Notes: generated by a model from the sequence alone, not told the origin. A stretch of 64,000 nt of DNA from Polaribacter aestuariivivens (GCF_005885675.1 NZ_VANR01000006.1:62001-126000); one strand, 5' to 3'; shown: positions 16,969-26,297, counted from the first letter of the stretch. A program made the numbers and translations.

Positions 16969-17837
16969 TATATTTTAAATTTAATTCCTGTTCTTAAATA
17001 AAATGTATTCACATTGTCTAACGTAAAAACATTCTCTCTATTTTCGTTTCTTAATACATTATTCATTCTTAGTGTTGCTCCACTATATGCGTACCAAACT
17101 AAATGTTTTGCAAATTGGTATTCATACCCTAAACCTGCTACAATTACAGATAGAGAAATGTTATCTACTTGGTTTCCGTTTACTGAAGTTGGTCTTTGTA
17201 AATGTGCAAAGTAACCATCTAATCCTAAAAAAGATTGTAAGTTATTTTTTTCATTTATGTTGTATTTTAAATTCATCCTAGGAATACCAACTGTGTACGA
17301 CCATTTTTTATTTAACTCTCTGTAATAACTGACTAATGGCAGTGGAAAAGGAATACCTGTTGTGGTATTGTAAGTTAATCCTAAAATTAAGCGATATGGT
17401 TTTTCTACGTCTGTTGCTTTTGTTCGATCTTTTATAAAAAAAACGCCTCCGTTTATAAAAAAATCTTTATTTGTTATTTTTTCATTTAAAGTAGATGCTA
17501 ATCTTGGAGCAATACTATATGCTACTCTCCATTTTTCATTCATTTTATAGGTGTAAGCTAAATTTAAATCAATTACTGTAATGGTTTCTAAAAAAGACCT
17601 ATTAAAAGGATAATTATCGTTTAAATTTAAGTAAATTCTATTGTAATCTGTACCAATTACAAAATAAGTATCTTCCTTTAGTTCTATGGGATAATTTATT
17701 AATGCTCTTACTCTTGTGTACTGATCATCGGAATTTCCTTTTGGAATAAATGAGTATTCTACTCTTGCAATATCAGTTAATTGCGCGTTTAAAACAAGGC
17801 TAAAAAATACACAAAATACAGTAACAATTTTTTTCAT
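16968..17837 (-). CDS. DUF6268 outer-membrane beta-barrel
   Basis: 289 residues with a cleavable signal peptide (about 1-18, 'VFCVFFSLVLNAQ') followed by alternating amphipathic strands rich in Tyr and Asn and ending in 'FYLRTGIKFKI', a typical outer-membrane barrel end. It resembles the Bacteroidota family DUF6268; function unknown. It is fourth in the operon ABC ATPase, ABC permease, MscS, DUF6268, response regulator, 8 bases after mscS, and its stop codon is coupled to the regulator start. An envelope-stress role for the operon is a guess. Confidence 0.75.
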   Translation of the reverse strand: MKKIVTVFCVFFSLVLNAQLTDIARVEYSFIPKGNSDDQYTRVRALINYPIELKEDTYFVIGTDYNRIYLNLNDNYPFNRSFLETITVIDLNLAYTYKMNEKWRVAYSIAPRLASTLNEKITNKDFFINGGVFFIKDRTKATDVEKPYRLILGLTYNTTTGIPFPLPLVSYYRELNKKWSYTVGIPRMNLKYNINEKNNLQSFLGLDGYFAHLQRPTSVNGNQVDNISLSVIVAGLGYEYQFAKHLVWYAYSGATLRMNNVLRNENRENVFTLDNVNTFYLRTGIKFKI

Positions 17838-17845
17838 TTTCCTAA

Positions 17846-18790
17846 TTAGTTCTCTTCTTTATCTTTTTCTTCTTTTATGATTTTATTTTTATTTTCTGAT
17901 TTTGTTTCCACTAACTGTAACTCTGATTTAGTTTCTTGATAAAAATGTACATCTCTTTGTGGAAAAGGAATGGTTACATTGTTCTCTCTAAATGCTTTGT
18001 CTATTTCAAAACGTAAATCGCTTTGTACAAATCTTGTTTCAAAACCATCATTTAAAGAAAATACCAATTTAAAATTCAAAGAACTATCAGCAAAATCAGT
18101 AAATAAAACAGTTGGTTCAGGTATGCTTAAAATTTTATTGTGATTTTTAGCTTTTTCTAACAAAATGTTTTTTACCAACTCTACATCACTTCCATAAGAA
18201 ACTCCAACTGTAACAGATTCTCTTGTTTCTGTTCCATTTTCTGTCCAGTTAAATAATATGTTTGTTAAGTACAGGTGATTTGGAATAACCAAAACTTTAT
18301 TATCTACAGTTACTGCTCTTGTTGTTCTTAACCTAATATCTAAAACACGACCAACTTTTCCTTCTAACTCAATAATATCACCTACATGAACAGACTGATC
18401 TACCAAAATAAATATTCCAGAAATAATGTCTTGAAACAAGGTTTGCAACGCTAAACCAACACCAATTAAAAGTGCTGCAGATGCTGCAAAAACTGCGGTT
18501 ACATTTACTCCTGAAGAGTGCATAGCTATCAAAAAAATCACCAAGAAAACGAACCATCTTATATATGTAAAAACTGTTACAAACTTGTGCTTATCGTTCT
18601 TTGGAAGCTTTCTTGTAATTAACCTTCGTACAAATTTAAGTATGATTGCAGTTAAAACTAACGCAATCGCAACAAATAGTAACCCTTTTACTGTAATACT
18701 AATTTCTTTTGAAAAAACAAACGTATAATCTAAAATAGAATTTGCTTCTTCTACAATTGTATCTTTTACTTGTTCTATTTTGTCTTGCAT
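17846..18790 (-). CDS. MscS-family mechanosensitive channel
   Basis: 314 residues. Hydrophobic helices near 28-50, 70-85 and the pore-lining 90-120 ('AASAALLIGVGLALQTL') are followed by the MscS beta domain 'VHVGDIIELEGKVGRV' and the C-terminal alpha/beta part. MscS channels open on membrane tension to release solutes after hypo-osmotic shock, relevant for a marine organism. The charged C-terminal tail (KSENKNKIIKEEKDKEEN) is low complexity. Third gene of the operon, 4 bases after the ABC permease. Confidence 0.92.
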   Translation of the reverse strand: MQDKIEQVKDTIVEEANSILDYTFVFSKEISITVKGLLFVAIALVLTAIILKFVRRLITRKLPKNDKHKFVTVFTYIRWFVFLVIFLIAMHSSGVNVTAVFAASAALLIGVGLALQTLFQDIISGIFILVDQSVHVGDIIELEGKVGRVLDIRLRTTRAVTVDNKVLVIPNHLYLTNILFNWTENGTETRESVTVGVSYGSDVELVKNILLEKAKNHNKILSIPEPTVLFTDFADSSLNFKLVFSLNDGFETRFVQSDLRFEIDKAFRENNVTIPFPQRDVHFYQETKSELQLVETKSENKNKIIKEEKDKEEN

Positions 18791-18794
18791 CTTT

Positions 18795-20114
18795 TTAATA
18801 TTTTAACCATTTATACAAATCTTTGTATGTCGCTTTTTTACCATACATTAAAATACCTACTCTATAAATTTTTGCTGCTAACCATACCATAAAAACAAAT
18901 GTAGCAACTAATAAACTCATAGAAATTGCTAGTTCTGTCCAAGAAACTCCAAAAGGAACTCTCATTAACATAACTATTGGTGATGTTAATGGAATATATG
19001 AAAATATAATAGAAACTGGCCCATGAGGATCATTCACCACAGTTGCAAAACCAACGTAAACACCTAAAATTAATGGTAACATTATTGGTAACATAAATTG
19101 CTGTGTATCTGTTTCGTTATCTACAGCTGCACCAACAGCTGCAAAAAGTGAACTGTACAACATAAATCCTCCTAAGAAATAAAAGATAAAAAGTATAAAT
19201 AGTTTTAAAATTGGTAAGCCTAAAATTTCTTGAACTACCAACTGCATTTTATCTCCTTCAGCTGCGTTTTTAACAGCATCCATTTGTTCTGCTGAAACAG
19301 AGGTGTTTTGCATTTGCGACATATCTACACCAAATACAGAAGAAACAATTGTTAAAATAACGAACAATAAAATTCCCCATATAAAAAACTGAAGCAAACC
19401 TGCTGAGGCATTTCCAATGATTTTACCCAACATTAATTGGAAAGGTTTTACTGAGGAAACAATAATTTCTATAATTCTACTTGTTTTTTCTTCAATAACA
19501 CTTCTCATTACAGAAGTTCCGTAAATCATTACAAACATCATTAGTAAATAACCCGCAATTGCGCCAAAAATAATCTTAATCCAATTTCTTAATTTTGATG
19601 ATTCTTCTCCTGAAAAATCGTACATTTTTATATCTGTATTAATTTTTGAAGCTTCAATTTGAGCTAAATCAATACCAAAATTGGTTAGTTTTTTATTTCT
19701 AAGTTTTTTTTCAATTTTACTTTCTAAAGAATTAATGATAGACATGTTTGGTGAATCTTTAGAATAGAACTCTACTGAACTCGCTAAAACTTCTAAACTA
19801 TCTTTTTTAGGAATATATAAAACACCATAATAACTTCCTTCTTCAACCTTTTTCTTAGTTTCTGAAATTCCAGTACTTGTAAAATCTAAATATTTAATGG
19901 ATTCCGAATCTTTAAAATCTGTTTTATCAAACAAACCAGAATTATCTACATATACAATTTCTTTAGCTTTTTCATCATTTTTTTTCATTAGAAAAACAAC
20001 CAAAGTTAGCATTCCAACCATAATTAGTGGACTCAAAAAAGTCATAATTATAAATGATTTGTTTCTAACCTTCGCAACAAATTCACGCTGTATAATCAAC
20101 TTTAATTTACTCAT
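18795..20114 (-). CDS. ABC-2 type permease (NatB-like)
   Basis: 439 residues. One membrane helix near residues 20-42, a soluble extracytoplasmic domain to about residue 175, then five more hydrophobic helices, the layout of NatB/YhaP-type ABC-2 permeases. It starts 'MSKLKLIIQREFVAKVRNKS', typical of the group. It works with the ATPase encoded 2 bases upstream, forming an exporter of unknown substrate (NatAB of Bacillus exports sodium). Second gene of the five-gene operon. Confidence 0.9.
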   Translation of the reverse strand: MSKLKLIIQREFVAKVRNKSFIIMTFLSPLIMVGMLTLVVFLMKKNDEKAKEIVYVDNSGLFDKTDFKDSESIKYLDFTSTGISETKKKVEEGSYYGVLYIPKKDSLEVLASSVEFYSKDSPNMSIINSLESKIEKKLRNKKLTNFGIDLAQIEASKINTDIKMYDFSGEESSKLRNWIKIIFGAIAGYLLMMFVMIYGTSVMRSVIEEKTSRIIEIIVSSVKPFQLMLGKIIGNASAGLLQFFIWGILLFVILTIVSSVFGVDMSQMQNTSVSAEQMDAVKNAAEGDKMQLVVQEILGLPILKLFILFIFYFLGGFMLYSSLFAAVGAAVDNETDTQQFMLPIMLPLILGVYVGFATVVNDPHGPVSIIFSYIPLTSPIVMLMRVPFGVSWTELAISMSLLVATFVFMVWLAAKIYRVGILMYGKKATYKDLYKWLKY

Positions 20115-20116
20115 AA

Positions 20117-21046
20117 TTAGTTGTTTTTATTTATTGCTTGAATAAAAATATCATTTGCACTAGGTATTAGCTCTACAAAATGCTGCACTTCACCTCTACT
20201 TGTTAAAAATGATAATAAATCATTTGCAGTATTATTTTCATTTAACTGCACATTTAACGTTAAGCCATCACTTAATAATTTAAAATCTGCAGGAAATACC
20301 TTAAACTTTTCTTTCAATATTTTTTCTACCTCTTTTGGATTTTCCGTTTTTAACCCAACCTGAAAAGTATTGGTTCTAAAATTACGTTTAATATCATCTA
20401 AATTTCCTTCTAAAATTAAATTCGATTTATTTATTAAAGCTATTTTATCACACATTTCTTCCACAGACTCCATTCTATGTGTAGAAAAAATAATAGTTGC
20501 ACCTTCATCTCTTAACTGTAAAATTTCATTTGCAATTAGTTGTGCATTTATAGGATCAAAACCAGAAAAAGGCTCATCAAAAATTAATAATTTAGGATTG
20601 TGCATTACAGTTACAATAAACTGTACTTTTTGAGCCATTCCTTTAGAAAGTTCTTCTATTTTTTTTCCCCACCAAGCAGTAATATCAAACTTTTCAAACC
20701 AATATTGTAGTCTTTTTTTTGCTTCTTTTTTACTTAAACCTTTTAGCTGTGCCAAATACAAAGCTTGCTCACCAACTTTCATTGATTTATACAAACCTCG
20801 TTCTTCTGGTAAATACCCTATTTGTTCAATATGTTTTGGCACTAGTTTTTCACCATCCAAAATTATTTCACCAGCATCTGGTAAGGTAATTTGGTTTATA
20901 ATTCTAATTAATGATGTTTTTCCTGCCCCATTTGGACCTAAAAGTCCATAAACACTTCCTTTAGGTATGTGAATGGAAACATCGTTTAATGCTGTAAAAT
21001 CGCCATACTTTTTTACAACATTGTTTATTTCTAGTAAGTTTTTCAT
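20117..21046 (-). CDS. ABC transporter ATP-binding protein
   Basis: 309 residues. The nucleotide-binding domain has Walker A 'GPNGAGKTS', the signature 'ELSKGMAQK' (LSKGM in place of LSGGQ, common in NatA-like proteins), Walker B 'LLIFDEPFSGFDP' and the switch histidine 'FSTHRMES'. The last ~90 residues are the C-terminal DUF4162-type domain found on such ATPases. It energises the ABC-2 permease encoded next. First gene of the operon, with a minus-7 box about 36 bases upstream. Confidence 0.93.
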   Translation of the reverse strand: MKNLLEINNVVKKYGDFTALNDVSIHIPKGSVYGLLGPNGAGKTSLIRIINQITLPDAGEIILDGEKLVPKHIEQIGYLPEERGLYKSMKVGEQALYLAQLKGLSKKEAKKRLQYWFEKFDITAWWGKKIEELSKGMAQKVQFIVTVMHNPKLLIFDEPFSGFDPINAQLIANEILQLRDEGATIIFSTHRMESVEEMCDKIALINKSNLILEGNLDDIKRNFRTNTFQVGLKTENPKEVEKILKEKFKVFPADFKLLSDGLTLNVQLNENNTANDLLSFLTSRGEVQHFVELIPSANDIFIQAINKNN

Positions 21047-21654
21047 TAATTATTTGGTTGAATACTTTAAGTGATTAGCTACAAAGCTAACTATTTTAAT
21101 GATCATTTTTCGGTTTAAAATAATAATGATTAAATTTAATAAAATTGAGTTTAATGTAGTCAAAAATTACATTTCAAATTACTTTTTTAGAGGTTTAGTT
21201 TTTCTTTTTTTACTCAAGATTTTAAACTAATTTTAAATAACGTTCTTTTGAAAATGAAAGAAATAAATATACCTTGTAGCGAAAATCATTTAAAAAAATA
21301 CTTTCTCTTAATTAAACGCAGACAATTAATATAATTACTATAGAAATTAAAGAAAAAACAAATTCAAATTTTTAAAAATAAAATTCTTTTCAAATTCTGA
21401 AAAATAAAAATTAATTATTTTATATATTTTAAAAGTAACTACTAATATTTATAATGCAATCAGTGTTTTAAAAAAACTTATTCTATTAAAAAATATTGAG
21501 ATTTACCTAATTAATAAACAAAAAGGTTTTATATATAATTAGTAAAATAAAACTCAATACACTTCCAAATAATTATTTTTTTTTATTTGCCGTAGTAACA
21601 CAAATTTATGTATAATTCTATTAGAAAAAATTCTTAAAAAGAAAACTTTAAAAA
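21047..21654. other. 608-base AT-rich region without a gene
   Basis: Between the divergent-in-position but same-strand ABC ATPase start and the end of the uncharacterised barrel gene. Only a 26-codon frame at about 21255 is open, starting 'MKEINIPC', too short and isolated to call. The region is extremely AT rich with many stops in all frames. Apart from the ABC operon promoter at its left end I see no RNA gene, repeat family or mobile element. It may hold the decayed remains of a gene. Confidence 0.5.
21082..21089 (-). promoter_or_regulatory. Minus-7 box of the ABC/mscS operon
   Basis: Reads TAGCTTTG on the minus strand, a perfect TAnnTTTG, within a small dyad TTAGCT-ACAA-AGCTAA. The predicted leader to the ATPase gene is about 30 bases. 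Confidence 0.55.
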
Positions 21655-22836
21655 TTAAAATATACTATAGCCAATTGTTAATAAAGTATTAAATGATTTA
21701 AAATTTATATCCAAACTACCTGATTGCTCACTAGACAAATTAACCCCTAACTCTGTATACACTCTCTCAAACAATCTTATACCTACGCCAAAATTCATCA
21801 CAGGTTTAGATTCAAAGTCAGTTGCATCAGGATACTGAGAAAAAATAACTTCTCTATTAAAGGTTAAAGGGTATTGATATTTTATTGTCATAAATAATTG
21901 ACTATCATCTAGTAAAAAGTAGTGCCTTATTCCAAGCCCTAATAATAAACTCGTTTCAGAAACCTCTATTCCCTCTGGGTTAAATGGTGCTGAATCTATC
22001 GAACTATTATATTCGGAATAGTTTATATCTAATAAAAAACTCCACTTTCGCTTGTTAAAAGGTAAACTGAATTCTAATTCGTTTGCTATTGTATAACCCA
22101 AACCAGATGAAGTTGCACTAAAACCTCTACCTATATTTTCTTTTTTTAACCTATTATAAGTTAAACCAAATTTTGGAATAATGGAAATAATTATCTTTTT
22201 TTGATTTAGATTAAAAAATTTATAATCACTATTTTTACATGTATTGAAATCTACTATTAAGTCAATTAATTGTTTTTTATCGTACTTCACTTTATTAATT
22301 CTATTTGAAAATTGATTTCTACAATTTAAAAAAGCACCTAATTCTCTATTAAAAGTACTATATAAAACTATTTGTTCGTTTGGTAAGACTACATTAAAAT
22401 TAATAAGTTGTAAAAACTCACCATTATTTTTTTCAACTAAAAAAGTTTTAACTGTTTCACTTCCAACATACTCATAGAAACTTGTCTCACCTTCAACTAA
22501 CTTATTAAAAAGAAGCTTTTTTGCTTCATATTTTGGTTTTCTACTATCTTCTTCTGTTAATTTAGTGTTGTAAACATTAATTTCAAACCATTTATATTTA
22601 AGTTGATTATATATTGAGAATTCAGTAAATTTTTCACTTTCAATTTTAATTTCTTTAGAATCAATACTATTTTTAAATAAAATAAATTCTGGAGGCAAAA
22701 ACCATTCTTCATTCATAATTAAACCTTCAACTTTTTCACCATTTTTAGTTAAATAGTAACCTTTTTCGAATTTTACTTGCCCATAAAGGATATTAATAAA
22801 AAGCATTACAATAATCGTAGTAGTAATTCTTAACAT
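21655..22836 (-). CDS. Uncharacterised secreted protein, likely beta-barrel
   Basis: 393 residues with a signal peptide (about 1-19, 'IIVMLFINILYGQ'). Residues 20-200 form a globular part beginning 'VKFEKGYYLTKNGEKVEGLI'; the second half consists of alternating strands ('YSEYNSSIDSAPFNPEGIEV', 'LFMTIKYQYPL', 'MNFGVGIRLFERVYTELGVN') and ends with 'LLTIGYSIF', an outer-membrane barrel pattern with aromatic C terminus. I do not recognise a named family; similar proteins are frequent in Bacteroidota. It is a single-gene unit divergent from the MarR gene, and the MarR-type operators at 22882-22931 also lie upstream of it. Confidence 0.7.
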   Translation of the reverse strand: MLRITTTIIVMLFINILYGQVKFEKGYYLTKNGEKVEGLIMNEEWFLPPEFILFKNSIDSKEIKIESEKFTEFSIYNQLKYKWFEINVYNTKLTEEDSRKPKYEAKKLLFNKLVEGETSFYEYVGSETVKTFLVEKNNGEFLQLINFNVVLPNEQIVLYSTFNRELGAFLNCRNQFSNRINKVKYDKKQLIDLIVDFNTCKNSDYKFFNLNQKKIIISIIPKFGLTYNRLKKENIGRGFSATSSGLGYTIANELEFSLPFNKRKWSFLLDINYSEYNSSIDSAPFNPEGIEVSETSLLLGLGIRHYFLLDDSQLFMTIKYQYPLTFNREVIFSQYPDATDFESKPVMNFGVGIRLFERVYTELGVNLSSEQSGSLDINFKSFNTLLTIGYSIF

Positions 22837-22881
22837 TTTTTTAATTTATTTATTAAAACTAATATAATAAATAAATTGTTA

Positions 22882-22931
22882 AAATTTACTATGCGTGCAT
22901 AACTTTTTTCAAATTTACTATGCGTGCATAA
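22882..22931. promoter_or_regulatory. Duplicated operator upstream of marR
   Basis: A 21-base sequence is present twice, at 22882-22902 and 22911-22931, identical in every base. Each copy contains the dyad TATGCGTGCATA, palindromic apart from its central GT. The repeats start 29 bases apart, nearly three helical turns. A candidate promoter (TTG at 22876-22878, TAACTTTT at 22900-22907) is covered by the first copy; the second lies just downstream. This layout fits autoregulation by the MarR protein encoded next. Confidence 0.7.
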
Positions 22932-22941
22932 TAAATTTTTA

Positions 22942-22949
22942 TATATTTG
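22942..22949 (+). promoter_or_regulatory. Alternative minus-7 box of the marR-fad operon
   Basis: TATATTTG is a perfect TAnnTTTG but would start transcription at about 22955, exactly at the MarR ATG, implying a leaderless mRNA. It competes with the weaker box at 22900-22907; the sequence does not decide. Confidence 0.35.
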
Positions 22950-22954
22950 AACCA

Positions 22955-23413
22955 ATGGAGAAGTATAAATCAATAGATCATCAATTAAGAGCAACTTGGC
23001 AAGCAGTAGCAAAACTATATAACGAACAAGCGTTAACTCATAACAGTACAATGGCTACAGCTTTTGTTTTGTTAAATATTGATAAAGTAAATGGTACGCC
23101 TTCAACTGCATTAGGTCCTTTAATGGGAATGGAGCCTACAAGTCTTTCAAGAATTTTAAAAAACATGGAAGATAAAGGTGCAATTTACAGAGAAAAAAAT
23201 CCTGATGATGGTAGAAGTGTAATCATTAAATTAACTGAATACGGAAAAGAAATGCGTGCAGTTTCTAAAGTACATGTAATTCAGTTTAACGAAACTGTGA
23301 TACAAAATGTATCTCAAAGAGATTTGGAAGGTTTTTTTAATGTGACTTCAAAAATTAATAAATTAATAGCTGACAAAGAAATTTATAAAGAAACAAGCAA
23401 CAAAGCAGTATAA
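22955..23413 (+). CDS. MarR-family transcriptional regulator
   Basis: 152 residues from the ATG at 22955; an upstream in-frame GTG would put the operator repeats inside the gene and is rejected. The winged helix-turn-helix is clear: helices 'TPSTALGPLMGMEPTSLSRILKNMEDKG' region with the recognition helix 'MEPTSLSRILKNM' and the wing 'NPDDGRSVIIKLT'. MarR proteins are dimeric repressors released by small ligands. It heads the fadN-fadA-fadE operon with a 13-base gap, so the ligand is plausibly a fatty acid or acyl-CoA. Two identical operator-like repeats lie just upstream. Confidence 0.92.
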   Translation: MEKYKSIDHQLRATWQAVAKLYNEQALTHNSTMATAFVLLNIDKVNGTPSTALGPLMGMEPTSLSRILKNMEDKGAIYREKNPDDGRSVIIKLTEYGKEMRAVSKVHVIQFNETVIQNVSQRDLEGFFNVTSKINKLIADKEIYKETSNKAV

Positions 23414-23426
23414 AAAAAATAAACAA

Positions 23427-25832
23427 ATGACTAGAAGAATTAAAAAAGTAGCAATTATTGGTTCCGGAATTATGGGAAGTGGAATTGCTTGTCATTTTGC
23501 CAACATTGGCGTAGAAGTTCTTTTATTGGACATCGTTCCAAGAGAATTAACTGACAAAGAAAAGGCAAAAGGTTTAACGTTAGAAGATAAAGTTGTTAGA
23601 AATCGTTTGGTAAACGATGCATTAACTACATCTTTAAAATCAAAACCCTCACCTATTTATAATCAAAAATTCGCAAAAAGAATTACTACAGGTAATTTAG
23701 ATGACGATTTGCATAAAGTTGCAGATGTAGACTGGATTATGGAAGTTGTAGTAGAACGATTAGATATTAAAAAATCAGTTTTTGAGAAAATTGAAAAGTA
23801 CAGAAAAGCTGGAACCATAATTTCTTCAAATACTTCAGGAATTCCGATTCAATTTATGAACGAAGGAAGAAGTGAAGATTTTCAAAAACATTTTGCGGTC
23901 ACCCACTTTTTTAACCCTCCAAGATATTTAAAACTTTTTGAGGTAGTTCCAGGGCCAAATTGTAAGCAAGAAGTTACTGATTTTTTAATGATGTATGGTG
24001 AAAAATTTTTAGGAAAAACTTCTGTTTTAGCAAAAGACACACCTGCTTTTATTGGTAACAGAATTGGAATTTTCGGAATTCAATCTTTATTTCATCAAGT
24101 AAAAGAAATAGGTTTAACTGTAGAAGAAGTAGATAAATTAACAGGACCAGTTATTGGTCGTCCAAAATCTGCTACTTTTAGAACAGTTGATGTTGTTGGT
24201 TTAGATACTTTAGTACATGTAGCAAATGGAATTTACGAGAATTGTCCTAATGACGAGGCTCATGAATTATTCAAATTGCCAGATTTCATCAATACAATGA
24301 TGGAAAACAAATGGTTAGGAAGCAAAACAGGACAAGGTTTTTATAAAAAAGTAAAAGGCGAGAATGGAAAAAGTGAAATTCATGCTTTAGATTTAAATAC
24401 TTTAAAATACAGGCCTTCTAAAAAAGCAAAATTTGCAACTTTAGAATTAACAAAAACGATTGATAAGCCAATTGATAGATTCAAAATTTTAGTTGGAGGA
24501 AAAGACAAAGCTGGTGAATTCTACAGAAAGAATTTCGCAGCAATGTTTGCATATGTTCAAAATAGAATTCCAGAAATTTCTGATGAATTGTATAAAATAG
24601 ACGATGCAATGAAAGCTGGTTTCGGTTGGGAAAATGGACCTTTCGAAATCTGGGATGCAGTTGGTGTAGAAAAAGGAATCGAATTAATGAAAGCCGAAGG
24701 AAAAGAACCTGCAACTTGGGTTACAGAAATGATAGCTTCTGGTTCTAAATCTTTTTATTCTGTTAAAGAAGGAGCTACTTATTATTATGATATTCCTTCT
24801 AAATCTCAAACAAAAAAACCAGGTCAAGATGGATTTATCATTTTAGATAATATTAGAAAATCGAACGAAGTTTTCAAAAATTCTGGTGTTGTAATCGAAG
24901 ATATTGGAGATGGAATTTTAAATGTAGAATTCCAATCTAAAATGAATACGATTGGTGGCGATGTTTTAGCAGGAATTAATAAAGGTATAGATTTAGCGGA
25001 AAAAAATTTTCAAGGTTTGGTTGTTGGTAATCAAGCTGCAAATTTCTCTGTAGGTGCAAACATTGGTATGATTTTTATGATGGCTGTAGAGCAAGAATAT
25101 GACGAATTAAATTATGCCATTAAATATTTCCAAGACACCATGATGCGTATGCGTTATTCTTCAATTCCAACTATTTCTGCTCCTCATGGAATGGCTTTAG
25201 GTGGTGGATGTGAAATATCATTACATGCTGATAAAGTTATTGCTGCTGCAGAAACGTATATGGGATTAGTAGAGTTTGGAGTTGGTGTAATTCCAGGTGG
25301 TGGTGGTTCTAAAGAAATGGCTTTAAGAGCATCAGACTCATTTAATAAAGGAGATGTTGAGTTAAACATTTTACAAGAAAATTTCTTAACGATTGGAATG
25401 GCGAAGGTTTCTACTTCTGCTTATGAAGCGTTCGATTTAGGGCTAATGCAAAAAGGAAAAGATGTTGTTGTTGTAAATAAAGACCGACAAATTGCTACTG
25501 CAAAAGCACATGCAAAATTAATGGCAGAAAGTGGTTACACACAACCTCCAAAACGAAAAGATGTTAAAGTGTTAGGAAAACAAGCTTTAGGAATGTTTTT
25601 AGTAGGAACAGATTCTATGGAGCATTCTAAATACATCTCTGAGCACGATCAAAAAATTGCAAATAAATTAGCTTATGTAATGGCTGGTGGAGATTTATCT
25701 GAACCAACTTTAGTTACAGAACAATATTTATTGGATTTAGAAAGAGAAGCTTTTTTATCTCTTTGTACTGAACGTAAAACCTTGGAAAGAATTCAAGCGA
25801 TGCTGAAGACTGGGAAACCGTTGAGAAACTAA
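23427..25832 (+). CDS. fadN: 3-hydroxyacyl-CoA dehydrogenase/enoyl-CoA hydratase
   Basis: 801 residues, bifunctional beta-oxidation enzyme of the FadN type: dehydrogenase part first, hydratase part last, the reverse of E. coli FadB. The NAD-binding loop 'IIGSGIMGSGIACHFANIG' is at residues 9-27; the dehydrogenase C-terminal part includes 'HFFNPPRYLKLFEVVPG' with the catalytic His. The hydratase/isomerase part (about 480-720) has the oxyanion segments 'AANFSVGANIGM' and 'APHGMALGGGCEISLHAD' and the acidic segment 'GLVEFGVGVIPGGGG'. It converts 2-enoyl-CoA to 3-ketoacyl-CoA in the cytosol, feeding the thiolase encoded downstream. Confidence 0.95.
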   Translation: MTRRIKKVAIIGSGIMGSGIACHFANIGVEVLLLDIVPRELTDKEKAKGLTLEDKVVRNRLVNDALTTSLKSKPSPIYNQKFAKRITTGNLDDDLHKVADVDWIMEVVVERLDIKKSVFEKIEKYRKAGTIISSNTSGIPIQFMNEGRSEDFQKHFAVTHFFNPPRYLKLFEVVPGPNCKQEVTDFLMMYGEKFLGKTSVLAKDTPAFIGNRIGIFGIQSLFHQVKEIGLTVEEVDKLTGPVIGRPKSATFRTVDVVGLDTLVHVANGIYENCPNDEAHELFKLPDFINTMMENKWLGSKTGQGFYKKVKGENGKSEIHALDLNTLKYRPSKKAKFATLELTKTIDKPIDRFKILVGGKDKAGEFYRKNFAAMFAYVQNRIPEISDELYKIDDAMKAGFGWENGPFEIWDAVGVEKGIELMKAEGKEPATWVTEMIASGSKSFYSVKEGATYYYDIPSKSQTKKPGQDGFIILDNIRKSNEVFKNSGVVIEDIGDGILNVEFQSKMNTIGGDVLAGINKGIDLAEKNFQGLVVGNQAANFSVGANIGMIFMMAVEQEYDELNYAIKYFQDTMMRMRYSSIPTISAPHGMALGGGCEISLHADKVIAAAETYMGLVEFGVGVIPGGGGSKEMALRASDSFNKGDVELNILQENFLTIGMAKVSTSAYEAFDLGLMQKGKDVVVVNKDRQIATAKAHAKLMAESGYTQPPKRKDVKVLGKQALGMFLVGTDSMEHSKYISEHDQKIANKLAYVMAGGDLSEPTLVTEQYLLDLEREAFLSLCTERKTLERIQAMLKTGKPLRN

Positions 25833-25850
25833 AAAAGGTATTAAGTACAA

Positions 25851-25920
25851 AGTATTAAGTATTAAGATTGAGCGACTTTAACGAAATGATTTCACAGAAT
25901 AATACTTAATTCTTAATACT
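25851..25920. repeat. Inverted repeat in the leader of the four-helix-bundle gene
   Basis: AGTATTAAGTATTAAG (25851-25866) and CTTAATTCTTAATACT (25905-25920) are complementary with a single mismatch around a 38-base loop, and would form a strong hairpin in the fadN-fadA intergenic mRNA. Confidence 0.75.
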
Positions 25921-25940
25921 AAAATCTAAATACTATTACT

Positions 25941-26297
25941 ATGCACAGATTTGAAGAATTGAAAATATGGCAAAAAGCGATGGACATTACTGAAAAATGT
26001 TACAGAGCCTCAGAAAATTTCCCTAAAGAGGAAAAATATGGATTGACATCACAACTTCGAAGAAGTGCTGTTTCTATTCCTTCAAATATATCTGAAGGGG
26101 CAGGACGAAATACAAACGGAGAATTCAAACAATTTTTAGGAATTGCAAATGGATCTTCCTATGAATTATTAACTCAATTATATTTATCTAAAAGATTAAA
26201 TTTAATTAATGAAGAAAATGTAAGACCAATTATAAATGAGATTATTGAAGTAACCAAAATGAACTATTCACTTCAAAAATCATTAACTAAGTCTTAA
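25941..26297 (+). CDS. Four-helix-bundle protein (S23/IVP family)
   Basis: 118 residues of the four-helix-bundle family TIGR02436, the same fold as proteins encoded in 23S rRNA intervening sequences and as Avd of diversity-generating retroelements. Family marks are seen: 'HRFEELKIWQKAMDITEKCY' near the start, 'YGLTSQLRRSAVSIPSNISEGAGR' in the middle and a central 'SSYELLTQL' helix. Family members form basic pentameric barrels; their cellular function is not known. The gene interrupts the otherwise contiguous fadN-fadA-fadE operon on a small repeat-bounded segment, which argues that it has no role in beta-oxidation. Confidence 0.9.
   Translation: MHRFEELKIWQKAMDITEKCYRASENFPKEEKYGLTSQLRRSAVSIPSNISEGAGRNTNGEFKQFLGIANGSSYELLTQLYLSKRLNLINEENVRPIINEIIEVTKMNYSLQKSLTKS

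Noticed and set aside
21255..21335. 26-codon frame in the 608-base AT-rich gap
   Set aside because: Too short, no conserved context and no terminator or neighbour coupling; likely chance.
22895..22954. GTG start extending the MarR protein by 20 residues
   Set aside because: It would place part of the operator repeats in coding sequence and the residues are unlike MarR N termini.
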